Both the position numbers and the translations under genes were made by a program. The notes under the pieces were generated by a model. That model was not told where the DNA came from. It did not search any database and saw only the letters and a program-made list of their open reading frames with translations. This document shows positions 1 through 7,445 of a stretch of 20,783 nucleotides of DNA, one piece after another (positions within the stretch are counted from its first letter, which is position 1; every line of letters begins with the position of its first letter). The stretch comes from X23 sp050251575 (GTDB taxonomy: Bacteria > Bacillota > Clostridia > SK-Y3): contig JBFWMP010000035.1 of the NCBI GenBank assembly GCA_050251575.1, forward strand, positions 1 to 20,783, written 5' to 3'.

Positions 1-658
1 AAAAATCATATTGGATATGATGAAAAAAAGCAATGAGATATTAAAAAATCATCCTGTAAATATAAAACGAATAGAAAGAGGGCTCCGACCTGCAAATTCT
101 ATTTGGATTTGGGGCGAAGGAAAAAAGCCTGCCTTATCTAGTTTTCATGACAAATATCAGTTAAATGGTTCTGTTATATCTGCCGTAGATCTGATCAAAG
201 GAATTGGGTTATGTGCCGGTCTCAGAACAGTCGAAGTTGAAGGTGCAACAGGAAATATACATACTAACTTTGCAGGAAAAGCAAGGGCTGCTGTAGAAGA
301 GCTCAAAAAAGGTCAGGACTTTGTCTATGTACACGTTGAAGCTCCTGATGAATGTGGGCATCGATATGAAATTGAAAATAAGGTAAAATCTATTGAACTA
401 TTGGATACACAAGTCATAAAAATTATCAAAGAAGAATTAGATAAGCTGGGAGAGGATTATAAGATGATGATACTTCCAGATCATCCAACCCCTTTAAAAC
501 TGAGGACCCATACCTCAGACCCTGTACCTTTTGTAATCTATCAGAATAAGTATATCACCCCCCATGAAGAAGTTACCGGTTATGATGAGTTTTCTGCCCA
601 AAAGACAGGTATATACTTTGCAGAAGGATTTAAGCTAATGGATTACTTTATAGGGTAA
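1..658 (+). CDS. Cofactor-independent phosphoglycerate mutase (ApgM/archaeal type), 3' part
   Basis: The frame is open from the window's left edge, with no stop upstream of the TTG at 11, so this is the C-terminal part of a longer gene. The visible 215 residues match the alkaline-phosphatase-like half of ApgM-type 2,3-bisphosphoglycerate-independent phosphoglycerate mutases, which interconvert 3- and 2-phosphoglycerate in the cytosol. Supporting motifs are NPANSIW-like 'RPANSIWIWGEGKKP', the metal-binding 'HVEAPDECGHR', and 'LPDHPTP...RTHTSDPVPF' near the end, with metal-ligand Asp and His residues. In Clostridia this family is sometimes annotated as a homoserine-kinase-like mutase, so the physiological substrate is not certain. 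TAA ends the gene at 656-658, followed by a promoter for ytvI. No terminator hairpin is visible before that promoter. Confidence 0.88.
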   Translation, partial: KIILDMMKKSNEILKNHPVNIKRIERGLRPANSIWIWGEGKKPALSSFHDKYQLNGSVISAVDLIKGIGLCAGLRTVEVEGATGNIHTNFAGKARAAVEELKKGQDFVYVHVEAPDECGHRYEIENKVKSIELLDTQVIKIIKEELDKLGEDYKMMILPDHPTPLKLRTHTSDPVPFVIYQNKYITPHEEVTGYDEFSAQKTGIYFAEGFKLMDYFIG

Positions 659-664
659 ATTCTA

Positions 665-693
665 TTGCACCAGTAAATTATATATTATATAAT
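665..693 (+). promoter_or_regulatory. Sigma-A-type promoter of ytvI
   Basis: TTGCAC at 665-670 and TATAAT at 688-693 are separated by exactly 17 bases. This lies between the apgM stop and the ytvI start, giving a predicted leader of about 30 bases. Confidence 0.7.
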
Positions 694-730
694 GAACTCA
701 AATCTTACTCTGTATTAGGAGATTAATAAT

Positions 731-1810
731 ATGAGTGCATCTTGGAAAAAATATATCAACTTTATACTAATTGTTGTCGCAATTGTTATCGGGATAGCAG
801 CAGCATACTTTGCATTTACTACAGCTTTCAAATGGCTGCTTCCTTTCATTATTGCTTATGCAATTGCATATATTTCTGATCCGGTAGTTACTTTTATGGA
901 GGAAAAGTGGCGAGTTCCTCGCAGGTTTTCAAGTGCAATCACTATTCTTTCGATACTATTATTGATTGGCACACTCATTACCGCTATCGTTTATAGAATT
1001 ATTTATGAAGTCAAGAAACTTTCAGAGCGATTACCGGATCTCTTGAACATGATTACCGAACAGGCTAGTAATCTTATGGATAAAGGCATTAATATTTATT
1101 TAACTTTGCCGCCGGAAGTCTCTCTTTTTGCAGATGAAGTCATTACAGCTGTAAGAAGTAATATGATGAGGATCTTGGATCCTGCAACAAGAGCGACAAG
1201 AGATTTTGCCATAAATTTTGCAACTTCTCTGCCTTCTATCTTGATTTTCATCATTATAATGTTTACCTCATCTTATTTCATGAGCAGTGATAAAGAAAAA
1301 ATTATGGATTTTTTAAAAAAGCAGCTTCCACCTGAGTGGATTGCCAGAATTGTTTCAATTAAGAATGACTTACTCTTTGCATTATTGGGATATATTAAGG
1401 CACAACTTATACTTATGAGTATTACTTTTGTAGAGGTATCTATCGGTTTCTTGATTATTGGAGTGGACTATGCAATACTCCTCGCACTACTAATCAGCAT
1501 CATTGATGCTCTTCCTATACTAGGTACTGGCACTATACTTATCCCGTGGGCTATCGTTTCAATGATCAGCGGCAATTTCCCCCGTGCTTTATCCTTAGTA
1601 ATATTGTATGGCATTGTATTGCTGGTCAGACAATTGCTTGAACCTAAAGTGGTTGGAGGTCAGATTGGTCTATATCCGCTGGCTACCTTGATGTCAATGT
1701 ACATAGGTCTTCAGATTTTCGGAATTGTAGGAATGATATTCGGGCCAATCACTATATTAATTATAAAAAACCTTCAGAATGCAGGATTATTTAGATTGTG
1801 GAAGGATTAA
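731..1810 (+). CDS. ytvI: YtvI-type sporulation membrane protein, AI-2E transporter superfamily
   Basis: This 359-residue polytopic membrane protein belongs to the AI-2E/PerM permease superfamily. Two hydrophobic segments fall near residues 9-50, another near 65-90, a soluble amphipathic stretch at about 95-160, then further segments to the C-terminus. The length and the C-terminal pattern ('LEPKVVGGQIGLYPLATL', 'GMIFGPITILIIKNL') fit the YtvI family, known in endospore formers and named for sporulation. The transported substrate, if any, is not known. AGGAGA at 717-722 lies 8 bases before the ATG. The upstream promoter looks like sigma-A rather than a sporulation sigma factor. The stop codon is inside a long hairpin shared with convergent prmC. 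The alternative name would be a generic AI-2E family transporter. Confidence 0.85.
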   Translation: MSASWKKYINFILIVVAIVIGIAAAYFAFTTAFKWLLPFIIAYAIAYISDPVVTFMEEKWRVPRRFSSAITILSILLLIGTLITAIVYRIIYEVKKLSERLPDLLNMITEQASNLMDKGINIYLTLPPEVSLFADEVITAVRSNMMRILDPATRATRDFAINFATSLPSILIFIIIMFTSSYFMSSDKEKIMDFLKKQLPPEWIARIVSIKNDLLFALLGYIKAQLILMSITFVEVSIGFLIIGVDYAILLALLISIIDALPILGTGTILIPWAIVSMISGNFPRALSLVILYGIVLLVRQLLEPKVVGGQIGLYPLATLMSMYIGLQIFGIVGMIFGPITILIIKNLQNAGLFRLWKD

Positions 1811-1856
1811 AATAAGTTAAATGGAGGTGCCTGGCACCTCCATTTAACTTATTTTA
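1808..1856. terminator. Bidirectional hairpin terminator between ytvI and prmC
   Basis: A perfect 24-bp inverted repeat pairs 1808-1831 with 1833-1856 around a one-base centre, and its core is GGTGCC/GGCACC. It contains the TAA stops of both convergent genes (1808-1810 on +, 1849-1851 on -). The outer A/T-rich arms would give U-rich 3' ends in either direction. Confidence 0.8.
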
Positions 1857-2730
1857 TCCTTCTTGCTGCCACTACCCTATTAATCCCTGCTAAATCCTTT
1901 ACTACTTCTATGTCCGTATACTTCCCTGTGTTCTCTATTAAATGCACTACCTCATCACTCTGGTCGTGCCCCACTTCAAATGCTAACAATCCACCTGACT
2001 TTAAGTAATGATATGCCTTACCCGTAATTGTCTTGTAGAATACCAACCCATCCTTACCGCCATCTAACGCAAGATGCGGTTCGTATCCCATTACTTCCCG
2101 CTGCAACGTTTCTATCACATCCGTTTTTATATAGGGAGGATTAGAAATAATGGCATCCAACTCTCCTTGTGATAAACATCCGGGAAATCCATCTAAAATA
2201 TTCTGTTGCTTAAAAGATATCTTATGGCTAACGCCATTTTCTTCAGCATTTTGCTGAGCAATTGTCAAAGCCTTTGGCGAGATATCTACCGCATATATGC
2301 TGCAGTTTTGAATATAATATGCAAGGCTTACGGCTATGCACCCTGAACCCGTACCAATATCCATTATACTGGTGGGATGATCTTCTTTTTTATATTTATT
2401 AATTACACATTCCACTAATATCTCAGTATCTGCCCTGGGAATTAACACATCAGCAGTAAGCCTGAAAGGCAATGACATAAACTCCTGCATTCCTGTGATA
2501 TATTGAAGTGGCTGCCCTTCTGCTCTTAATCTTAATAGGCTTTGATAGGACTGTATCACGTTTTTATCCAATTCTTCATCTCTGTTTACTACCAAATAAA
2601 GACGATCTACCTTTAAAACATGACATAAAATCAATTGGGCGTCGAGAACAGTATTGTTCTCCACGCCATGATTTTTTAAATATCTCACTGACTCTTCTAA
2701 TATTTTACTAACAGTTGCACACATTACCAC
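1849..2730 (-). CDS. prmC: Peptide chain release factor glutamine N5-methyltransferase
   Basis: PrmC methylates the glutamine of the GGQ motif in release factors RF1/RF2, using S-adenosylmethionine, and so makes termination efficient. The 293-residue protein has the N-terminal helical release-factor-binding domain (about 1-85), then 'VLIPRADTEILVE' (95-107), the SAM-binding 'DIGTGSG' (124-130), and the catalytic 'NPPYI' (197-201), which is diagnostic for the family. The GTG at 2730 sits 7 bases after GAGG. An ATG two codons further on (2724) overlaps the stop of the preceding DUF1385 gene as TAATG, so translational coupling is likely with either start. It is the last gene of a two-gene transcript with DUF1385 and ends in the hairpin shared with ytvI. 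Confidence 0.95.
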   Translation of the reverse strand: MVMCATVSKILEESVRYLKNHGVENNTVLDAQLILCHVLKVDRLYLVVNRDEELDKNVIQSYQSLLRLRAEGQPLQYITGMQEFMSLPFRLTADVLIPRADTEILVECVINKYKKEDHPTSIMDIGTGSGCIAVSLAYYIQNCSIYAVDISPKALTIAQQNAEENGVSHKISFKQQNILDGFPGCLSQGELDAIISNPPYIKTDVIETLQREVMGYEPHLALDGGKDGLVFYKTITGKAYHYLKSGGLLAFEVGHDQSDEVVHLIENTGKYTDIEVVKDLAGINRVVAARRIK

Positions 2731-3662
2731 TTATCTTCCTCTCTGCTTTGTGGCAAAACATTTTTGAGGGCTTCAATTGCTACTTCTATCTGGCTATCAT
2801 CAGGTTCCCTGGTTGTAAGCTTTTGCATCATCATCCCGGGCTTACTGATGGCACAAGTGACAGCATTCTGAGTCCTTCCTGCATACTTGATGATTTCATA
2901 TGAAATACCTGCAACCAAAGGCAGGAGTAATAATCTAAATACCAATCTTATAATAATATTGTCCCAGGATATAAATGAAAACATAATGATACTCACAATC
3001 ATTACGATAAATAAAAAGCTTGTGCCGCAGCGCGGATGCAGTGTAGTATATTTTCTTACATTATCCACCGTAAGCTCTTCATTCGCTTCATAGCAATGAA
3101 TGGTTTTATGCTCTGCTCCATGATATTGAAAGACCCTCTGAATGTCTTTCATCCTGGAAATCAATATGATATATACTAAGAATATAAGTATTCTCAGTGC
3201 TCCCTCTGCTATATTAGCAACAATATGATTTTCCGTAAGTTGTCTGACAAATCCTATTACTATAGTAGGCAGCAAAATAAAAAGACCTACTCCAAATAAT
3301 ACTGCAAATGCAACTGAAAAATATATCAACGCATCCTGAAGCTTGTCACCAAATACTTTTTCCAACCATTTATCAAACTTAGAGGGCTGTTCTTCTTCCA
3401 GTTCATAGAACTCTGCAGAAAACATCAGGGATTTTACACCTGTAATCATCGACTCAAAAAATGAAATAACCCCCCGGAGAATCGGTGCCTTTAAAAACTT
3501 ATATTTCATGGCTATAGACTGTACCGGCTTCTTATCCACTGTGATAGAACCTTCCGGCGTTCTCACAGCAATAGCGATATCTTTAGGACCTCTCATCATT
3601 ACCCCTTCAATAACTGCCTGACCGCCTATAGACGTTGGTACGGATTTTTTCTCGTTTTGCAT
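2724..3662 (-). CDS. DUF1385 family membrane protein (YqhQ-like)
   Basis: This 312-residue protein belongs to the widespread but functionally unassigned DUF1385 family (B. subtilis YqhQ). Family motifs visible are 'IGGQAVIEGVMMRGP' near the N-terminus (12-26), 'YHGAEHKTIHCYE' (180-192) and 'HPRCGTSF' (209-216). Conserved His, Glu and Cys suggest a metal site, which is an inference. Hydrophobic segments lie at about 112-140, 152-170, 215-233 and 238-256. The gene is the first of a pair with prmC, as is usual in Clostridia, where rho and rpmE normally precede it directly. Here two divergent TPR genes lie between. A good promoter lies 40-65 bases upstream. The SD is AGAGG about 9 bases before the ATG. 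Confidence 0.92.
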   Translation of the reverse strand: MQNEKKSVPTSIGGQAVIEGVMMRGPKDIAIAVRTPEGSITVDKKPVQSIAMKYKFLKAPILRGVISFFESMITGVKSLMFSAEFYELEEEQPSKFDKWLEKVFGDKLQDALIYFSVAFAVLFGVGLFILLPTIVIGFVRQLTENHIVANIAEGALRILIFLVYIILISRMKDIQRVFQYHGAEHKTIHCYEANEELTVDNVRKYTTLHPRCGTSFLFIVMIVSIIMFSFISWDNIIIRLVFRLLLLPLVAGISYEIIKYAGRTQNAVTCAISKPGMMMQKLTTREPDDSQIEVAIEALKNVLPQSREEDKW

Positions 3663-3698
3663 ATATACAAAGACCTCTTTTCTAAAGCGTGTACCTTT

Positions 3699-3727
3699 AT
3701 AATAACAGATATCAGATATTACTTCAA
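3699..3727 (-). promoter_or_regulatory. Promoter of the DUF1385-prmC transcript
   Basis: On the minus strand TTGAAG (3727-3722) and TATTAT (3704-3699) are 17 bases apart. The predicted start point is near 3692, about 30 bases before the DUF1385 ATG. Confidence 0.65.
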
Positions 3728-3779
3728 CATCTAGGGGACAATAAAAACTAGCATGCTAATGTAAAAATTATAATAGTCC

Positions 3780-3808
3780 TTTAAAACATGGACATGTTAT
3801 GGTACAAT
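3780..3808 (+). promoter_or_regulatory. Extended -10 promoter of the TPR gene pair, with a palindrome in the spacer
   Basis: TACAAT (3803-3808) is preceded by TG at 3800-3801, an extended -10, with a weak TTTAAA at the -35 position (3780-3785). A perfect palindrome, AACATG-GA-CATGTT (3785-3798), lies between them and would be well placed as an operator. Its binding protein is unknown. Confidence 0.45.
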
Positions 3809-3841
3809 TTATTTTAATAATTAAAAAACAGGAGGATCTAA

Positions 3842-4465
3842 ATGAAAAGAACAACCAAATATAAAATTGTAAATCTTTCATTAATACTTTTTATTACTTT
3901 TCTAACTATTGATCTCTATAAGGCCTATAATACTTTATCAGTGTTAGTCTTTCCTTTGCTATTATTAGCTATTATCAATGTATCTACAAAGCTTCTATGG
4001 AGAAAGTTCTATCAAGGCAGAAGATTAATCCAACAAAAAAAGTATAAAGAAGCAATAGAGAAATACGAGTCCTTTTTAACGAATATGCGTTCAAACCCAC
4101 TTATAAAGCATCTTATGTTCCTTACTATAAAGATATATACCCTGAGTCTTGAAGCAGTTACCTATAATAATATCGCATCCTGTTACATCAATCTCTCTCA
4201 GCTTAAAAAGGCTAAAGAAGCAGCCCGACAATCACTGCAGATAGATGAACTGTATGCAATACCCTATTACAACTTGGCTATTATTAGCGTAATTGAAGGG
4301 AACCCCTCAGATGCCAAAAAGCACTTGGAAAAATCAGGCGAATTAGGACTTAAACCTATGGACTTTGACGCCTTTCAGTCATATATTAAAAAAATTTTTA
4401 ATGTCTCCTCTAAGTCTGTAAATAAAGCTAAAACGAATACAGATGAAAATAGCAAAAAAGAGTAA
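3842..4465 (+). CDS. Membrane-anchored tetratricopeptide-repeat protein, copy 1
   Basis: This 207-residue protein has two hydrophobic segments (about 9-26 and 32-48) that should form a short membrane hairpin, followed by a cytoplasmic helical domain with TPR features. 'GRRLIQQKKYKEAIEKYESFL' (about 59-80) and 'NNIASCYINLSQLKKAKEAARQSL' then 'YYNLAIISVIEGNPSDAKKHLEKS' carry the TPR pattern of small and large residues. TPR proteins are usually protein-binding scaffolds, but no enzyme motif is seen and no specific function can be given. The last 25 residues are Lys/Asn/Ser-rich and probably disordered. GGAGG (3831-3835) lies 6 bases before the ATG. It is followed 34 bases later by a paralogue, so the pair is probably one transcript. 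The pair interrupts a normally continuous rpmE-DUF1385 neighbourhood. Confidence 0.8.
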   Translation: MKRTTKYKIVNLSLILFITFLTIDLYKAYNTLSVLVFPLLLLAIINVSTKLLWRKFYQGRRLIQQKKYKEAIEKYESFLTNMRSNPLIKHLMFLTIKIYTLSLEAVTYNNIASCYINLSQLKKAKEAARQSLQIDELYAIPYYNLAIISVIEGNPSDAKKHLEKSGELGLKPMDFDAFQSYIKKIFNVSSKSVNKAKTNTDENSKKE

Positions 4466-4499
4466 TACAACTATATTAAAAAAGATATGGAGGATTTAG

Positions 4500-5084
4500 A
4501 TGAATAGAACTGCCAGATTTAAAATCATGAATTTTATTTTTATATCACTTATTGTTTTTATTACTATCTACTTTTATAAGACTTATAGAACTCCACTAGC
4601 CTTTCTTCTTCCGGTGCTGCTGTTAGCCATTATTAACATAATTAACAAATTTGCATGGAAAAAATTCGTTGAAGGAAGAAAATTAACTCAACAAAAAAAA
4701 TATAGCCGCGCGATAGAAGTATATAATTCCTTTTTAGATGAATTAGAAAAGAAACCTATTCTAAATTATTTAATGTATCTTACCATAAGAATTTATTCAA
4801 CAAGCCTTAAAGCAATTATCTATAATGATATCGCATCATGCTATATTAACCTCTCACAACTTAAAGAGGCTAAAGAAGCTGTTACCCAATCACTGCAACA
4901 AGATGAGTTATATGCGATGCCTTATTACAACCTGGCTATCATTAATATAATTGAAGGTGAAACTGCAAATGCCCAAAGAAATTTAGAGGAGACAAATAAA
5001 TTAGGGTTCAAAACCGTTGATTTTGAAACCCTTCAAAGATATATTCTAGAAGTATATACTGACTCCCCTCAATCTGACAACTAA
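4500..5084 (+). CDS. Membrane-anchored tetratricopeptide-repeat protein, copy 2 (tandem paralogue)
   Basis: This 194-residue protein aligns with the preceding gene along nearly its whole length, about half identical by eye. It has the same N-terminal two-segment membrane hairpin ending 'LLLAIIN', the same 'QQKKY..AIE.Y.SFL' first TPR and the same 'DIASCYINLSQLKEAKEA' and 'YYNLAIINIIEG' repeats. It lacks most of the polar tail of copy 1. GGAGG at 4489-4493 lies 6 bases before the ATG. The two copies have clearly diverged, so the duplication is not recent. The function is unknown; a scaffold at the membrane is the most that can be inferred. The stop codon forms the base of the terminator shared with rpmE. 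Confidence 0.8.
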   Translation: MNRTARFKIMNFIFISLIVFITIYFYKTYRTPLAFLLPVLLLAIINIINKFAWKKFVEGRKLTQQKKYSRAIEVYNSFLDELEKKPILNYLMYLTIRIYSTSLKAIIYNDIASCYINLSQLKEAKEAVTQSLQQDELYAMPYYNLAIINIIEGETANAQRNLEETNKLGFKTVDFETLQRYILEVYTDSPQSDN

Positions 5085-5123
5085 AAAACGAGGCAAGAGA
5101 TTCGTCTCTTGCCTCGTTTTTTA
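5082..5123. terminator. Bidirectional intrinsic terminator between the TPR pair and rpmE
   Basis: A perfect 19-bp stem pairs 5082-5100 with 5105-5123 around a TTCG tetraloop. The G/C-rich core CGAGGCAAGAGA is flanked by six A/T on both sides, so it can terminate in both directions. It starts at the TAA of the second TPR gene and lies 17 bases beyond the rpmE stop. Confidence 0.92.
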
Positions 5124-5139
5124 AGTATAATCATAATTA

Positions 5140-5352
5140 TTATTCATTCTCAGCTTTTAGGCCAAATTTCTTTCTGAACTTCTCAACACGTCCGCCTGTA
5201 TCAACAAGCTTCTGCTTTCCAGTAAAGAAAGGATGACACTTTGAACAAATTTCAACATGTAAGTTGTTTTTTGTAGAGCTTGTTTCAATAACTTCACCAC
5301 ATGCACATTTTATTTCAGTAGTTTGATATTTTGGATGTATTCCTTCTTTCAT
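5140..5352 (-). CDS. rpmE: 50S ribosomal protein L31 (zinc-binding form)
   Basis: This 70-residue protein is a typical bacterial L31, a small protein at the bridge between the ribosomal subunits. It begins 'MKEGIHPKY' and contains 'HPFFTGKQK' and 'GRVEKFRKKFG', the usual family signatures. Cys16, Cys18, Cys36 and Cys39 are all present, so this is the zinc-coordinating (C+) form. L31 can also act as a zinc store in other bacteria. AGAGGTGAAATGA precedes the ATG. It lies directly downstream of rho, with its own promoter in the 120-base gap, and it ends in a strong shared terminator. Confidence 0.97.
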   Translation of the reverse strand: MKEGIHPKYQTTEIKCACGEVIETSSTKNNLHVEICSKCHPFFTGKQKLVDTGGRVEKFRKKFGLKAENE

Positions 5353-5426
5353 TCATTTCACCTCTTTCTTTAACATTAACAAGAATCTTTATATTAAGAT
5401 ATAAATTCGTTTTAATAACAAAAAAT

Positions 5427-5455
5427 ATTTTAACATAAAAATCTTAATTTTGCAA
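5427..5455 (-). promoter_or_regulatory. Promoter of rpmE
   Basis: On the minus strand TTGCAA (5455-5450) and TAAAAT (5432-5427) are 17 bases apart, with a TG extended -10. It begins 18 bases past the rho stop, so rpmE can be expressed independently of rho. Confidence 0.55.
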
Positions 5456-5472
5456 CTAAAAATTTTCCAGCA

Positions 5473-7056
5473 TTACCTATCAAAAGCATTAATAATACTA
5501 TTTATAAATTCTTCATTGGACTTTGTTGAAATCAGACGATTGATAAGTGTTTCCGTTACATCCGCTGTTCCTTGATTACTCATGGCTTTCCTAACTGTCC
5601 ATATAGTCTCAAGCTCTTTTTGTGAAAGCAATAACTCTTCTTTTCTAGTCCCTGATTTATTAATATCAATTGCCGGAAAAATTCTCTTTTCTGATAAACG
5701 TCTATCAAGATGTAGCTCCATATTACCGGTACCTTTGAATTCTTCAAAGATTACATCATCCATTCTGCTGCCTGTCTCAATAAGCGCTGTAGCAAGAATT
5801 GTCAAGCTGCCACCAAATTCTATATTTCTTGCAGCACCAAAAAATCTTTTAGGTTTATGTAGTGCACCCGGATCCAGCCCTCCTGAAAGTGTTCTTCCTG
5901 TTGGCGGAATAGTAAGATTATACGCTCTTGCCAGTCTTGTAATACTGTCAAGAAGTATCACCACATCTTTTTGATGCTCAACTAGTCTTTGTGCTCTTTC
6001 TAACACCATTTCTGCGACTTTAATATGGTGCTCCGGCACCTCATCAAAGGTTGAATAAATAACTTCGCCTTTGATAGAACGCTGCATATCAGTAACTTCT
6101 TCTGGACGTTCATCAATTAATAATACAATTAATTCAATGTCGGGATAATTAATAGAAATACTGTTTGCAATTTTCTTTAAAAGAATTGTTTTCCCTGCTT
6201 TTGGTGGGGCTACAATCATACCCCTCTGACCCTTACCGATAGGTGCGATTAAGTCAATCAACCTCATTGCTAATTCACGAGGACCTATTTCAAGTGTAAT
6301 CCTCTCTTCTGGATAGATAGGGGTCAAACCATCGAAGGATTGTCTCTTTGCAGCAACTTCCGGATGATCTCCATTGACCTGCTGTACATATAGTAATGCC
6401 TGAAACTTTTCACCTTCTTTAGGTATTCTTCCTTTTCCTATGATCTTGTCTCCGGTTCTTAGATTGAACCTTCGTATTTGAGAAGGAGAAACATATATAT
6501 CCTTAGTACCTGATAAATAGTTCTCACTCCTTAGGAATCCATATCCATCGGGCAATACCTCTAATACCCCGCCAACTGGGTCATCACTTTCAATTTTTTC
6601 AAAAGCTGCAGGATAGTTGTTCGGACGTTTTTGCGTTTTCGGATCCTCTTCAGGCTTTATATCATCGACTTCTTGTTTTTCAATCTGATTTGGCACCGTG
6701 CCGAGTTTTTGTTCCTCTAATTGGATGATCGGCTCCTTAACTTTAACCTCTTGTTTTATTTTTTCTCCACTTTTCTGTTTTTCAGACAGTGTATCAGGTA
6801 CGGATTCTACTTTCTTTTTTCTTGCTCTTTTCGCACCTTGATTATCTATTGATTCTTTTTGACTGTTTAGTTGTCCTTTATCCTCCAAAGGATCGGCAAT
6901 AAGATTCGTTTCTTTTTCGCCTTCATTAGTACTCTTTAATAAAATTTCAATAAGCTCACTCTTTTTTACCTTGGAAGACCCTTTTATTCCCATCATTTTT
7001 GCAATATAACGCAAATCTTCCAAATTCTTCTTTTTTAAGTCAACTTCTTTATCCAT
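5473..7056 (-). CDS. rho: Transcription termination factor Rho
   Basis: Rho is a hexameric RNA-dependent ATPase/helicase that ends transcription of untranslated RNA. The 527 residues contain an N-terminal Rho_N/SAP-like helical domain (about 5-42), a highly charged, probably disordered segment (about 43-158), the cold-shock-like primary RNA-binding domain ('GVLEVLPDGYGFLRS', 163-177, to about 228), and the RecA-like ATPase. The ATPase has Walker A 'APPKAGKT' (283-290), Walker B 'VVILLD' (365-370), the Q-loop region 'GGLDPGALHKPKRFFGAARN' (392-411) and 'FKGTGNMELHL'. The protein is about 108 residues longer than E. coli Rho (419), almost all of it in the charged N-terminal insertion. The gene has a perfect-consensus promoter and a leader of about 150 bases, a possible site of autoregulation (inference). 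Confidence 0.97.
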   Translation of the reverse strand: MDKEVDLKKKNLEDLRYIAKMMGIKGSSKVKKSELIEILLKSTNEGEKETNLIADPLEDKGQLNSQKESIDNQGAKRARKKKVESVPDTLSEKQKSGEKIKQEVKVKEPIIQLEEQKLGTVPNQIEKQEVDDIKPEEDPKTQKRPNNYPAAFEKIESDDPVGGVLEVLPDGYGFLRSENYLSGTKDIYVSPSQIRRFNLRTGDKIIGKGRIPKEGEKFQALLYVQQVNGDHPEVAAKRQSFDGLTPIYPEERITLEIGPRELAMRLIDLIAPIGKGQRGMIVAPPKAGKTILLKKIANSISINYPDIELIVLLIDERPEEVTDMQRSIKGEVIYSTFDEVPEHHIKVAEMVLERAQRLVEHQKDVVILLDSITRLARAYNLTIPPTGRTLSGGLDPGALHKPKRFFGAARNIEFGGSLTILATALIETGSRMDDVIFEEFKGTGNMELHLDRRLSEKRIFPAIDINKSGTRKEELLLSQKELETIWTVRKAMSNQGTADVTETLINRLISTKSNEEFINSIINAFDR

Positions 7057-7213
7057 AATTCACCACCTTATAATACAATACTGTTATAGTTATAACCAAG
7101 AAAAAGGGAATCCATACCAAGGAGAGTATAAAATAAGTAAAACGTTCCAAAAGTGAAAGTTCTACTTCATGTATTAGCAACTCAGAAAGGATAACAGACT
7201 ATATTTCAACTGA

Positions 7214-7242
7214 ATTATATCATTTTGAATAAAATGTGTCAA
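7214..7242 (-). promoter_or_regulatory. Perfect consensus sigma-A promoter of rho
   Basis: On the minus strand TTGACA (7242-7237) and TATAAT (7219-7214) are separated by exactly 17 bases, with TGA just before the -10. Both hexamers match the consensus fully. The start point is predicted near 7207, giving an untranslated leader of about 150 bases before the rho ATG. Confidence 0.85.
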
Positions 7243-7295
7243 TATTCCACATTAGAAGAATATCATACTTTAGCACACATAAGAACCATCCGAAA

Positions 7296-7445
7296 TTACT
7301 GGAAAAGTGCATCATTACTCAGGAACATGACTTTGAGACAGGCCCGCAGTCCCTCATTGGAGACATTCCTTGCCATAAGAAAGGTGTATTCTCTAACCTT
7401 AAGTCCAGCCAGGACAGCAGATCTGTCCGAGACTACTAAAAAAGA
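7296..7445 (-). pseudogene. Possible truncated gene remnant upstream of rho
   Basis: The minus strand is open for 49 codons ending in TAA (7298-7296), with no start codon context or ribosome site. The conceptual product contains 'DRSAVLAGLKVREYTFLMAR' followed by 'NVSNEGLRACLKVMF' and looks like two amphipathic helices, faintly like the CotF-type spore coat proteins. I cannot assign a family. The frame is cut off upstream by a stop inside the palindromic repeat at 7428-7580, which suggests the repeat truncated an older gene. Both other open frames on the plus strand here look less protein-like. The region is less AT-rich than its surroundings. This is a weak call and could be chance. Confidence 0.28.
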
